Source: Manihot esculenta (taxonomy: Eukaryota; Streptophyta; Magnoliopsida; Malpighiales; Euphorbiaceae). Taken from it: DNA of 64,000 bases. The stretch lies in contig NC_035176.2 of assembly GCF_001659605.2 (NCBI RefSeq), positions 31,862,716 to 31,926,715 on the forward strand. Reading direction: 5' to 3'. Position numbers and translations under genes: made by a program. The notes under the pieces were generated by a model. The model saw only the letters and a program-made list of their open reading frames with translations, had not been told where the DNA came from and ran no database searches. Positions 1 through 12,240 of the stretch are shown here, one piece after another (the stretch's first letter is position 1; every line of letters begins with the position of its first letter).

Positions 1-2571
1 AATGCTTTTTTAATTTTAAAAAATTACTATTTAGTTTAAATTTATTAGTTTATCATTTAATTTTAGAAAAACAAATTAAAACATCTATATGATTTTTAAA
101 AGAATTATTTAATTTTAACTGTTAATGTGTTAAAAAAAATTTAAAACATTTTTAATAGGGAGAGGAATTTGCTTCAAAAAAAAAAATAGGGAGAGGAATC
201 AAACTAATGAATTTATTAAGAGTTAAATAGGGAATATATTCTTAAAAAAAATCTCCTTTGGCTAAAAGTGAGATGCTAAGATATGATAGCATGAAAATAT
301 TATGTCAAAATTTAAAAATGTTTCCATAAATAATTTCAATTAGAACAAACTCAAGTTCAATTCCTAACTAGTGCAAATTCCCAAAAGCATCTTTCTCTTC
401 TTCAGCATGCAAGCTGAATTTGGCAAATGTTGCAGTGGAGGTTATGGTGGAAATCCTAATAGGATAATAAAAAATCAATCTTTCTATCATAAGATCCCCA
501 CAAGATTGATTTTTTTTTTTTTTCCAAAACTATATGAGGTCCAAAGAAACAATGGGATTTGACTTTGCAGACTTTTGATCCTAAAAATAAACCATATTTT
601 TTACTTTATTAAAATAAGAAAGAAAATGTAGCCATGAAATTGTGGAATTAAGATATGGTTGCTAGCCACCTTGGGAGAATGTGATCACAGAGGCAACTAA
701 TGAAAATTTGATGAAAGGAAACCTGGAAACTTGATTGGACATGAAAAGATTTAAGTGTAGATTGACTTAGTTGACAGACACCACTAATGGATTCCTTTTC
801 CTTTTGTGCCAAATCCACCAACAACTCCATTCAAGGGTTCCCAAAAGAATGAAACAAAAAAAAAGGAAGAAGAAGAAGAAGCTGAAAGTTTGTTAATGCT
901 CATATGAAAAGTTTCAACATACTCTTGTAGCTAAGGCCCAATGTAGTTTATATGATAAATTCAGATATGAGCTTAAGAGGCCCAAAATATTTTCATGGGC
1001 TAATATGATTGTTCAAATTTTATTATTTTAATATTTTAAACATAATAAAATAAATTAAAAGTATAAAAAAAAAATTTAATGATGGCTGAATTTAGGTCAA
1101 TATATTCCTCAAGTGCAAGTACTAAGGTAGTTGATTAATGTTAATCATATTCATTACCACAAAGTAAGCAAAAGACAAACATGTAAGAAATGAAATATGA
1201 AGTAATTAATTAGTTGAGCTTAAGCATCAATTGGAAACTTAAAGTTGAAGAATTTAGCTATGAATTACATTGAAGAAAGGTAGATAATTGAAATGAGTTG
1301 CTTATTGGCTAACAAGACATTTGAGAAACACATCCCACCAAATTGGTCAACCAAATTTCTCATTAGCCCATTTTAACTATAATTCTGTCTTCTTACATAG
1401 TCAATACAATTTCTTATTTGCTTAATTTCGCTATATATCATCATGTCTTGTTAGGTAACAATGACTCTCTCCTTTTTCGTGCGTGGCCAATGATTTTGTA
1501 TTAAAATATATATATAAATTATTAAATATAATTAATTATTATTAATTTTATATCAATAATGTAAAAAAATAGTATTAGAAGATTCTATAAAATAAAATAA
1601 AAAATATATAACGAATTGGATTGAAATATGCAAGCAACCAATCTGCCATTGAGAATTTAAATGAATCGGGTAAAAAAAATTTAGATGGTTTGAAGTTGAG
1701 TTCACCCGTCACGCCTGACACTAGCATGACGTCATTTTTACCTTAAAAAAATAGAAATTTATATTTTTTTATATTAAAAAATAAAGAAAAAAAAAAGAAA
1801 AGAAGGAAATAATTAGATGATGGGCCCATGGTTGATTTTAAGGAGTTAAAATTAAAAATAAACAGGAATAAAACAAACAAAGAAAAAGTTGTTAAAAGTC
1901 GGTGTCCGACATTTTTTTTTTCTGTTATTGTAAGAAAAAGGAAGATTTAACATATTTTTATTGTATATAAAAAATAATAATTCAAAATTATAAATATATA
2001 AAATAATAATTTTTCTTAAGAAAGTGAGAGAGAGGCAAAGTGGGCCATAAGAGTAGGGTCCCACCCACCAGGCCTTATCGAAACAGTCCAAAAACTTTAA
2101 GTCACTTTCAGTCTTCCAAAGCCCAAAGACAAAAAAGAGAAAGAAGGGAAGAGTTGCGCTGTGCAGCAGTCTCCCGCGGACGCCCCAGGCCCACCAATCA
2201 GCGCCTTCTTTGACTTCTTTAATAATAGTCAATTTCTTCTCGTTACTCCTCCTATACAATTTGAAATTTTAATTTAATTTTATTTTTTGATAAATTTTAA
2301 ATTTTAATTTAACATAATATTTTCAATAAGTCATTTTTTTTGGAAGAGAAAATAATACCTTAATCTCAATACTTGTATTTTTTGCAAAATTTGAATAATA
2401 AAAATATTTAACAAATTATTGAATCTAACGATAAAAAATAATGATGAGTGAAGAGAATGGAAATGAAATTAGTGTGCAACTTTATTTAATTCAACAGAAA
2501 ATACTTCCATAATCAAATTCAACTTTGACTATTAAAAATTCTCTCTAAATTAATCCAACTTGCCATGTGAG
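1..2571. other. AT-rich intergenic DNA, no gene seen
   Basis: No open frame here shows a recognisable domain, codon bias or splice structure. Open stretches of 60-135 codons (for example the minus-strand one at 1852-2259) are Phe/Leu/Lys-rich translations of A/T runs. The stretch 2040-2240 is less AT-rich than its surroundings, but neither strand reads as a known protein. A palindromic TGACGTCA core lies near 1728. Confidence 0.6.
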
Positions 2572-2768
2572 CACGTGAAATGCCCGTGGCCCATTTCAAT
2601 TTTTTTTTCCCAGTGTTAAATAACAAATAAATAATAAATAATACTTTACACGTGTGACGGGCGCATGTGGGTGGCTGACTCAGGTCCGTAGTTTGGGTTC
2701 GTCCTTTAGCAATTTGGACTCGACCATGGCCATAAAGTTCTGTTTAATTTATGGCTGTCAGTCACGTG
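2572..2768. promoter_or_regulatory. Cluster of three CACGTG G-box cores
   Basis: CACGTG occurs at 2572-2577, 2649-2654 and 2763-2768; the last lies in the 10-bp palindrome GTCACGTGAC. G-boxes are bound by plant bZIP and bHLH factors. No gene start is visible within several kb on either strand, so a promoter role is unproven; it could be a relic promoter or chance. Confidence 0.25.
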
Positions 2769-2989
2769 ACGTTTCATGTGAGGCTTTGCCCGTTTCGTGT
2801 AGAATTGTGCTATTGGTAGATTATTTCGAATGGAATAAACTAAAAAAATTAAAAGATATTTATAATTGAATCAATTTTATTTAAAATATTCTTGGTATTA
2901 TTTTTATTCTACCGTTTTAAATCTTTATAAAAATGTTCAAACCACGATAACAATCAAAAACCTGAAATTTTAAAAATTAAGTACATAAT

Positions 2990-3490
2990 TAGTTTTATAT
3001 GAATTTTTTTAAAACAAAATTATTGATTATATTAATAAATTTTTATTAAATAAAGAGAAATATTATCATAAATAGAGACGATTATATCTAATAAATTCTA
3101 TAATCAAAATATGAGCATTTAGAGTAGTATTACGATGAATACATTTAACAGAAATATCAGTTTTAGAGTCTAACAAAAATTTACAATCATTCAAAATCAA
3201 ATCTCTACATAAAATAATTTGATAAGGATACTCTTCCTTCTTTCTCATTTTTCGAACATCAATCATCTCCCGAATAAAGTCACGAGAATTTCTATGAGAT
3301 AAAACTCGAATAAAGTTCAACACTGAATTCGTCATTGCGATTTCAAAAACTCATAATAACTAGTAAATCTTCATTAAATATTATATTCCGAAACAATCAA
3401 ATTAATAAAATTTGAAAAAAAGTCAACTACATAAACAAACACATAATTTTTCTACATTAACAAAAGGATTCTTCCCAATTTTTGTCTATT
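2990..3490 (-). mobile_element. Internally deleted LINE remnant, copy A
   Basis: Read on the minus strand, this stretch aligns by eye with copy B at 10800-11660. It contains a remnant of the endonuclease domain, then jumps directly to the end of an RNase H-like domain (LILNDCKFLLDS, then an AHIL-type motif) and a T/A-rich tail. An open frame covers 3066-3335. The reverse transcriptase is absent. The same jump from endonuclease to RNase H sequence is found in copy B, so both probably descend from one deleted master. The LINE family assignment rests on similarity of the copy B endonuclease to plant L1 elements. Confidence 0.6.
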
Positions 3491-5036
3491 TATCGAGAAA
3501 TAATTATTAAAATATAAAAAATTATAAAAAAATTTCATACGAGAAATAAAAACCTATATTTATAGGTGAATAAAAAAAATAATACAGATAAAATAATACA
3601 GGTAAAATAATAAATTTCATTTCTTTTTTTAATATGCCATCCATATATATTATTCTATTGCTAAATGATTTTTAAAATTAATAAATTATATTTTAATAAA
3701 TATATTAAATAGAGAAATATTAAAAAATAAATAAATAAACTAACATATAAATGTAGGCGGATAAAAAAAAATCCGTTTACGGGATTAAATGAGTAAAATT
3801 TAGGAAGTTTTAAATTTCATTTTTATTTTGAAGTTTCTAAACCATAAAATTTAACAGTAAAAAAAATATCTAAAATAATTTATAGTTTTAAGATAAACTT
3901 TTTTAACCATTCAATTATATTTTCGGACTTTAATTGTGTGATTCGGAAGTGATATTCCTAAATAATTGAAAAACAAAACGACAAAAAGCTAAATTAGGAA
4001 AGTAACATGTTGAACATCGTCAGCATAATTTTAACTTCTGAAGGGATTAGAGTTAATTTTCCTTTTTCATCTGATAAATAAAAAATTTAATTTTAATTTA
4101 ACCTACTAAAATTAGGTGCCGTTAAGAAAAATTAATTAAAGAAAACTCTTTTCAATGTCCACATCTTCTAAAAATTTAATAATGTTAAAGATTATGACTT
4201 TGTCTTCTAACATTACCAATCTCAATTGGCAATCCAATTTTTTCCACCACAAATTGCTTTTGATGTCACAGTTTTCTTTTTCTAATTATTTTTTTTTTTA
4301 AAAAATCAATCAATACCAATTTATTTATATTAAAATCATTTTCAAGAGTGTTTAAATTACTACCAAAATCAATTTTTTTTTTAAAAAAAATTCTCTCCTT
4401 TGACCTTTTCCTCTTCCATCAATATCACTTTTGACACCTTGTCTTATACCTAGAAATAAAGTTCACATGAAAATAATTGCCCTTAATTTATTGTATAGAT
4501 TGTTTGTTAGTTGGGCATTTAAAAAAAAAAGCTTATTTTTTTAATAGATTTAATTAATTTAAAATTTAAATTAGTCGAATTAATAAATTTAAAATTATTA
4601 TATGATTAAAATAATTTTTATTATCATTAATAGAAAAAATTATAAAGTGGGATTTTTTTTATTTTATAAAAGACAAATGAAAAAGTGAGTAAATAAAGGG
4701 GAAAAAAAAGGAAAGGGAGGGGTGTTGGGATGAGTATTTAATTAAATTGGATAATGCGTAAGAGTGAAGGAGAAGAAATCTATTTATTTATTTAATTGAT
4801 GATGAGAAGGATTGATGGGTTTGTTTATTACCTACTGAGATATGCTGCCGGTTTGATTGTCTGCTAAATAATATTCCTTCCCTTAATTTTTTAGAATTTT
4901 TGTCAATTTTGATTTAAAAACGTCAATTTATAAATAAATTAGTTGAAATTATATTACTGTATTAATTATTGATTTCCACTCATTTACAAGTTAATCAAAG
5001 GTTTTCATATTTTTGCTCGCTAGCTTTGTAAATATA
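3491..5036. other. AT-rich intergenic DNA, nothing recognised
   Basis: Mostly poly-A/T runs and short low-complexity blocks. No frame longer than 60 codons with plausible composition and no RNA gene signature was seen. Confidence 0.55.
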
Positions 5037-5470
5037 TAGAGGTGAGTAGTATTTGGTTTAAATCGAAAAATTTGATCGAATTGAATTAATTTAAAATTTT
5101 AATTATTTTTTATTTATTTCGGTTCCGTTTTGATTTTTAATTTTAAAATTTTCAGTTATTTTAGTTCGATTCCGTTTTAATCTGAAAAAATTAAAAAATT
5201 AAATTGATCTGACTAGTGATAATAGTATATTATTTTTAATAATTTAGATAATATTAAAATTAAAATATTTTAATTAAATTTTAAAATATTAAAAATAAAA
5301 GGTAAAAAATAGAAAATTTATTAAAAATTCAAACCGATCAAATTAAATCGAATCGAACTGGTTAAATTTAATTTAATTTCTAATCAAAATTGATTCGATT
5401 TAATTTTTATAATTACTAAAATTTTAATTTTTAATTTATTCAGACCGAACCGACTGAATAATTATCTCTA
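5037..5470. mobile_element. Probable hAT-like MITE
   Basis: The left end reads TAGAGGTGAG and the reverse complement of the right end reads TAGAGATAAT, followed inside by related GGTT(C/T)GGTT-type sequence, giving imperfect terminal inverted repeats about 430 bp apart. The interior is AT-rich with repeated AATCGAAT/ATTCGATT words and no coding capacity. The flanks are AAATATAT-like on both sides, compatible with an 8-bp target duplication, but the AT-rich context makes the exact duplication ambiguous. hAT is inferred from the duplication size and the end sequence; a Mutator-type or unclassified element is possible. Confidence 0.5.
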
Positions 5471-6720
5471 AATATATATATATTTTTAAATTATTTTAAT
5501 TTTAAAAATATAATATTCTGTCAATAAATAAAAAAGTAGGTATTATTTTGGATAAATATATATTAGGAAGTATAATTTGAGAGTTAGAAAAAAACAAATT
5601 AAATGATGGAAAGAGATAAGCTTCAATCATCATGCACGTATATACTTTGAGATGCGTACACGTAAATCCAACAAAGGGCTAGCTTTAGCTTTAGCTTATA
5701 GTTATATATACTCACAGAAACCTTGTTTTCATCCAAATCTCTCTACATTTAATTCACTGGACAATTAATCAGCTTCAAATTTTGTTCTTTTTTCATTCTT
5801 TTTTTATTTATCAACAAAAATTTTTATCTACAAATTAATAATACATATATATATATTCAACAGTGACCATAATTATTTTTATTAACATAATTGAGTAGGT
5901 TTTTTATGGTAAAAAAGTTTAAAAATTATATAATATTTATAATTAACATAATTTCTTAAATTTTCATATAAATAAAACAAAAACCTCGTGAGGTAAAAAT
6001 AAATAAATAATCAAGAAAGTATAATTAAATAAAAGAAAAAAATTATTTTATTGAAAAAGAAAAAGGAAAAGAGATTGCAAAGCTGCAAATATAACATATT
6101 AGTACAACAATGATTGCAGGGAAGATAAATTATGCAAAATTAAATTCTACGGTAATCAATTTAAATAAAATTTTATCATAATATTTGGGTAAATATTATA
6201 ACGTTGTGGTATATATTTATAAGAAATTCATTACAGATATAAATTAATATACAATATAGATAATGCTGTTGTGCTAATTTTTCATGGTGAAGAATTGAAA
6301 GGATACTAAATAATATTATATAAAATTTTTAAATTTATTTCATAGATAATAGCCAATAATTCAATAGCAGAAGTCAATTTGATATTTTTTAATATCACAT
6401 GTGCTTCTCCTATTAGAGCTCACAAATACCAAATTCATTAATTATACCATGTACTCTATGTCCTACATTATTTGTAACTATCATAGCTATAACTGTAGAG
6501 AAAAACTGATCCTTCTATGACACATTTAAAGAATTCTTGAGAAAGGGAAAACTGTACATCACAATTAGCTGATTGATCAAGCAAGTAAGGAGAAATAGAA
6601 GCAAAAAACACCACTTTGTTATAATTGCAAAAAATTAAGGGATATAAAGGACAAAGGAAACATGGGATTAGGTGTTACTTTATCAAAAACACACTAATTT
6701 CGCTCTTTTCATAAATATTA
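5471..6720. other. AT-rich intergenic DNA, nothing recognised
   Basis: Low-complexity A/T sequence with scattered purine runs. No coding or RNA features were recognised. Confidence 0.5.
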
Positions 6721-7540
6721 AAGTGTAAGTATTATTAGAGACAGATGAGTGTGAGATACGGCGAGGCATCCAAACGAGAATACTTAAGCAGAGGTCTAAT
6801 TTGTTGTGTTGATCATCGTTCTGTGATCGGTCCGTTGGATTTCTTTATACTTGACTTTGAGGAATGAGACTTGTAAGATGAAAAAGATGGTCATGGATTC
6901 ACCGGAGAAGCTCCTGGTGGAGATCCTTTGATACTTAAAGTCAAATTTCAGAAATTTTATGGAGTTAAGGGAAGCAAAACAAAGAAGATAAGAGAATAGA
7001 ACGGTGGTTATGGGTTCTCCTCGTGTGACCACGAGAGAGAGATAGGTCCCTTTTTTAAAGAAGGAGAACCCTTTTTAGGGTTAGTTTGGTATATAAATAC
7101 CTCTAAATAGAGTTGATGTCCCTGGTGCAGTGTCCCATTCTAATAAGAAAGTATTCCTTTCTTAATAATGAGGCATTACATTAATAATGAGTTACAGGAC
7201 AATAAATGCAGGGCTAGTCGGTTCGTACCCTTTGCACGCGCATTTATGAACCATGTGTTGTACTAAGGAGATGATTAGCTCATATGAGATCAGCATCCTT
7301 ACTCTGACTTCATCAAGACGTGCCTGGTTTAACTTATTTGCATAAAAGTGAGCTCATTCCGATCACTGAGATCGGCCACGTCGGCATTCAAAGTCTTATT
7401 GTAGTACGGGTTTTTGAGGAGGTTGATTTGTCCGTTCTCTTCGGTTTTTGAAAAGGTCGATCTATCCGTTCCAAATTTTAATAAATTCAAGAGTGCTGCT
7501 AATCTGATTCTCGGCCTTTCTACTGTCCAGTCCAACCATA
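6721..7540. repeat. Higher-GC block, possibly an LTR or UTR remnant
   Basis: Base composition here is clearly richer in G+C than the flanks. It includes a stretch around 6830-7030 resembling untranslated sequence and another around 7200-7540 with frames on both strands but no recognisable protein. The composition is what decayed LTR retrotransposon ends look like in plant genomes, but no PBS, polypurine tract or second copy was found in the window. The assignment is tentative. Confidence 0.25.
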
Positions 7541-8859
7541 TGAAATGGTTTTCGATTCATGTATACACATATCACAATTTTAAGATACAATTTTTTATAC
7601 ATTATTAGAAACATCAATAAGCACCTATCAATCAAAAGAGAGACGGAACTTGCATCAATTGGTTTGCCCCATCCACAAAATTATTTTGTAAAAGGAAGAG
7701 GAAAAAAAAAAGAGCGAGAAGGATGAGAGCGACTAAACTTTTACTTTTTGAGAATTAAGAATTTAAAGGAATTTTGACATATCAAAAGGAAATTGATATA
7801 TCCATATAACTTTCTTTATATATATATATAAAATTATCATATTTATTTACTAAAGAAATATCTATAATCTTGTTTACATTTGTTACATTCATACATCAGT
7901 TTTTTTTATAAGAGCTTAGGAATCAAAGTATTAAATTTAAAATCTCTCAAAATTTAGTTAAAACACTTATTTTTATGCTAAATCCATGAGTACTATCTAA
8001 TTATCCTTCAATTACATAATAATACTAAAGTTTAATTATACATTTCTGACCCACAATTCTATATTATATATATAATTTTTTTTATTAAAAATAAAATAAA
8101 TACGACTCAAAAATAAGATTGAATTATTATCAAAACTATGTATTTTGATGACTGGATGGACGAATTTTATTTTGGGTTATAAAAAAGGAAGGATAAGGGT
8201 ACGTGAGGAGTCCTCTATAGATTAAATTCTATGTGATTGTCCATATGTATATGTTGCTTTGAATAGATAATCTACCAAGCTATACAAATATAGCATTCCC
8301 TTTTGTAAAGCAACAAGCTTTAGGGCAGGTTTTAGGGGTTAAGAATCATAAATAATTAATAAATTCTATCTGGGGATCATAAATTAAGATTAAAAGAGGG
8401 GGGATTATGGAATAATTTAAGAAATAATAAAGCATGTGATGAGGAATCCAATGATCAAGCATCAAACACACTCTTTCATGACTAATATTCGACTTGGAGG
8501 AAACGATAAGTCAAGTTTCAAAAATGTCCATTTCATTACAAAAATTAAATTAATTTAATTTAATACGTGTAAATTAATTAAGATAAAAAAAAGGTTTCTA
8601 GCTAGTAGTGATCATGGTAATTCAACACTGTCTCTGTGTGGATTTATACTAAGATTTTGTCATGGACAAGACAAAACCTAACGACTCAAACTTCGTCATG
8701 CTTGTTATTTGCTTATGCACATGTATTGATAATTATTTAACTTTCTTTTCTTAATCATATAATTTTATTTATAATAAAATATTTAAAATTCAATAACAAC
8801 ATAAAACAGCTATATAGAAGAATAACATGCGATAATAGTTGGGCTTTCTATATTAGAGG
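7541..8859. other. AT-rich intergenic DNA, nothing recognised
   Basis: No credible ORF or RNA gene. An AT dinucleotide run lies near 7817-7830. Otherwise unremarkable spacer. Confidence 0.5.
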
Positions 8860-9270
8860 AAAATGTCGGACCCAATAAACGAATACAAGTCCAAAATTCA
8901 TCTTTCCACCCATTTTAAACCTTACTCTGGATACTTGAGGCATGCCAGATCAATCATGAGCGTAAGCCCCATAGAAGGTAACTCAGTTTGGTGATTTGAC
9001 ATAAGGAGGAATAGCTGGTCCAGTCACTTCGCAGCTCTATCAGCATGTGTGTCGAGGAGAATTAAATGGCCGTATGGCATAAAGGGTACTCTGACACGTG
9101 CGTACATATGAATCTGAGTGACAGAGACAGGTGATACTGTAGTAGAGAAACGATTAGACGTCACTAGTAGATAAAAGAAAAAGGGATAAAATGGAAGGAA
9201 AGTGATCTTCCCCGTCAAGTTGACACACTCATTATAAACCCTATTTTATATATTTCAGAATATCAACATG
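8860..9270 (+). repeat. Unclassified dispersed repeat, copy 1
   Basis: This block shares ordered similarity with 39615-40046: both contain GGCAxGCxxG(A/G)TC near the start, a CGCAGC core, ATTAAATGG at 9061 and 39861, ACATATGA at the same spacing, a GTGxxACTGTAGT word, and end in TTTCAGAAxATCAACA. It has moderate G+C content. The size, lack of coding capacity and conserved ends suggest a solo LTR or a short non-autonomous retroelement; the class is not established. Confidence 0.45.
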
Positions 9271-10799
9271 TGTGATTTTTTAATTTTATAGAAATAATTA
9301 ATAGATTAAATTAAAAGTAGTGATTCTAATTCAATCAAAATTAAATTAAATTTTAATTTAAATCGAATCAATTAATTTTAATCGCATTAAAATAAATTAA
9401 TTTTTCGAATCAAAATCTATGGGGCCTATTTAGAGATACCAAATTGCATATATATAATAAAAAGAGAGAGAGAGAGAGAGAGAGGAATAAAAGAAAAAGG
9501 AGAAGAGGACAAGAGAGAATAGTTAGTTGGAAATTTGTAATAGTTGGAAGATGGCCAAATAACATAAAATAAGAAAAAGGAGTTGCCCTAGATAAAAGAC
9601 AAGGCGCCTCCGACAAAGATTTCGCAGTACGGACCAGACATTACATTCTGCTTATAATTTAATTTTAATAAATAATTATAATTAATTCATCCCAAAAATT
9701 AAAAAAAAAAAAAAGCTCGTGTGTTCCTAATCTAAGGACCCATGATGCTTATATTCATGGAGATGCCTCGAGATTTAAGGGTTGGTTTGTTCCTTTGTTT
9801 TGTTTGCTTCTCATCTTGAAATCCGGTTTAAGGGAATGTATGTCGTGGAAATAAATTCATTAATTAATTATTTTTATTAAGATATTATTAATTCTTTCTC
9901 TTTTTTTAATATAAATAATGAAAAAATATATTCTTTTGATGTAGATCGGAATGTTCTTGGAAATTTCAAGCAACTGAGATGCCGTAGCTTTTGATTTTTG
10001 TTTGATAATTGGGCACTCCTACTCTTATTCCCATACCTCTCTCTAAAAATATTATTCTTTTAGTTCTATAATTTTTATATATTTTATTATAGTATACTAA
10101 AAAAAAGAAAAAATATTTGAAACGTTGAGGGTATTTTTTTTTTCTTATTTATAGACAGATGAGATGAGGGAGAAAATTTGGCTTGGAAGAGGGGGTGTCC
10201 CAAATCAAGGAGTGGAAATTAGGAATAAGAGAAAGAACATCTAGGAAAGGGTAAACATTCCTTTTCGAATAGAGAATTGAGGCTAAGGGATACATATTGA
10301 CCTCTCGAAAATTGTGGACCTATTTATTCCTCCTTAAATTTAATTATAACTATATTTTTATAGTTATGAATGGGATTATGTAGTGTATAGAGAAACATTA
10401 AAATAAGTTTAAGATTTAAAAAATTATATTAATTAGACTATTCGTAATGGTTGAGTATTATAGAAGAATTTAAAATATTTTTAATATAAAAAATTAATTT
10501 ATAAATATTTTTATAAAATTAAATAATTAATTAATATTTTTTTTCGATATGCACAGTAAATACATGATTATTAAAATCAATGAAATTAATGGATTTTAAA
10601 AAAAATTATCCCATTTAATTTCTAACCTTTGGTATAATTATTAAGTTAAAATTAAAATTTAAAATTATCCCATTTAAAAATATGCAAATCTCTTTGACAG
10701 ATCTATGACATCTTTTAGAGAGGAATGTTATTGTCCCTGATAAACTTAATGAGAAGATTGCAGTTAGAATAAATGATAATACTAAAAAAAGGCTAAAAA
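9271..10799. other. Intergenic DNA with AATCGAAT-rich tract
   Basis: The stretch 9290-9425 repeats the AATCAAAATT / AATCGAATCA words found inside the element at 5037-5470, so it may be a decayed relative. The rest is AT-rich spacer with no supported coding sequence. Confidence 0.4.
9463..9484. repeat. (AG)11 microsatellite
   Basis: Uninterrupted AG dinucleotide run of 22 bp, a typical plant simple sequence repeat likely to be length-polymorphic. Confidence 0.9.
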
Positions 10800-11660
10800 A
10801 CACTAAACATAATGTTGTTATAGGTTTTTCTTCCTCTCAACATGATGCATCTAACAACACCCCTACGAATGTTAATTTGACAGGCAACGGTGAAGCAGCT
10901 CATTCCGTCAAAGGTCGGGATAGCTGAAAGTAATGATCGTACTGTGTTAAAACTGCCGAGGATTTGGCAATCCTCGGACAGTTAATGCATTGAAATATTT
11001 TATTACTAGTTACAAGTTAGACATTTTACTTTTGATGGAAACAAAAACTCTTAGTTCTCGTATGTAATTTTTTCATAATTTTGTACATATTGATGGTTGC
11101 TTCTCAGTTAATAGATAAGAATTGGGAGGAGGCCTTTCATTAATATGGAAGAATCATGTTTCTGTTTCTATAGTTGGCTTTTTTTTAAATTTTATTGATT
11201 CGGTTGTTTCGGAAGGTAATATTCAATGAAGGTTTACTAGTTATTATGGGTTTCCGGAATTGTAACGATGACATCAGTCTTAGAACCTTATTCGAGCTTT
11301 ATCTCGTACAAATTATCTTCCGTGACTTTGTTCGGGAGACTTTAATAATTTATACTCGAGAGATGAGAAAGAAAAAAGAATATCTTTGCCAAATTATCTT
11401 ATGCAGGGTTTAGACAGGTACTTGAGCAGCTATCTTTACCAAATTATCTTATGCAGGGGTTTGATTTTGAATGATTGTAAATTTTTGTTAGACTCTAGAA
11501 CTAATATTTCTATTAGATGGGTTTGTCGTAATATTACTCTAACTGCTCATATTTTGACTAGAAAATCTGTTAGGTATAATCGTCTTTCTATTTGAAATGA
11601 TATCATTTTTTGTTTGATAGAATTTTATTAATACAATTAGTAGTTTTACTTTAAAAAAAA
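10800..11660 (+). mobile_element. Internally deleted LINE remnant, copy B
   Basis: Translation in shifting frames gives the landmarks of the plant L1 endonuclease: NCRGFGNPRTVNALKYF near 10950, LLMETKTL near 11030, GGGLSLIW near 11130, the YGFPE box near 11235 and GDFNN near 11345. The reading frame then passes directly into an RNase H-like C-terminus (LILNDCKFLLDS near 11465). The whole reverse transcriptase between these domains is missing. Frameshifts and stops make it non-functional. A repeated TATCTTT(G/A)CCAAATTATC word at about 11390 and 11440 indicates a roughly 50-bp local duplication absent from copy A. Confidence 0.7.
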
Positions 11661-11669
11661 AGTATTATG

Positions 11670-12240
11670 AAACAGTTCGAACCAAACTGGCTCAAAAAAA
11701 TTTTAAATCCATTTTCTACTTGATTTAAAATGGTTAACTCAAGTTATTTAATAATTTTGTATATAATTTCAATTTTTCGTATTTTATCAATGTGAGATGT
11801 GGATATACAAAAACAGCTTAATATCACATTTTTCCATATTAAATTTACGACATAATCATCACAACCGAATCAAATACAATTGTTAAATCTCACATTTTCC
11901 CTTTTGCGATGTTCTCATTACAACTGAATCAGATACAATTATTAAAGCATAATCGAACCTTTACTTGTGATTCGCTAGTACTTTAGGCAGTTCGAGTATC
12001 CCTTTCCTTGCATAGCCAATAATTCTGCATAATTTTTTTAACTCAAATAGATCTTATCCTAATTGAAACAGTTCGATTCAAATTGATTTAAATAATTTTT
12101 AAATTTATTTTTTACTTATTTAAAATAATTAATTTAAATTATTTAATAATTTTATACTAACTGTTATATATAATTTTAATTTTTTATATTATATTTAAAT
12201 AAAATGTGAAATATGGATATGCAGAAGTAGCTGAATATTG
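11670..12240 (+). repeat. Two diverged direct copies of a ~160-bp AT-rich unit
   Basis: A unit starting AAACAGTTCGA at about 11670-11827 (ending TGGATATACA, then AGCTTAATAT) recurs at about 12066-12240 (ending TGGATATGCA, then AGCTGAATAT). The copies differ by many substitutions and small indels, so the duplication is old. Between them a shorter motif, AC(C/T)GAATCA(A/G)ATACAATT, is also repeated. No coding capacity. Confidence 0.55.

Noticed and set aside
1852..2259. 135-codon minus-strand open frame
   Set aside because: Its sequence is Phe/Leu/Lys-rich translation of A/T runs with no domain, no splice context and no promoter; treated as chance.
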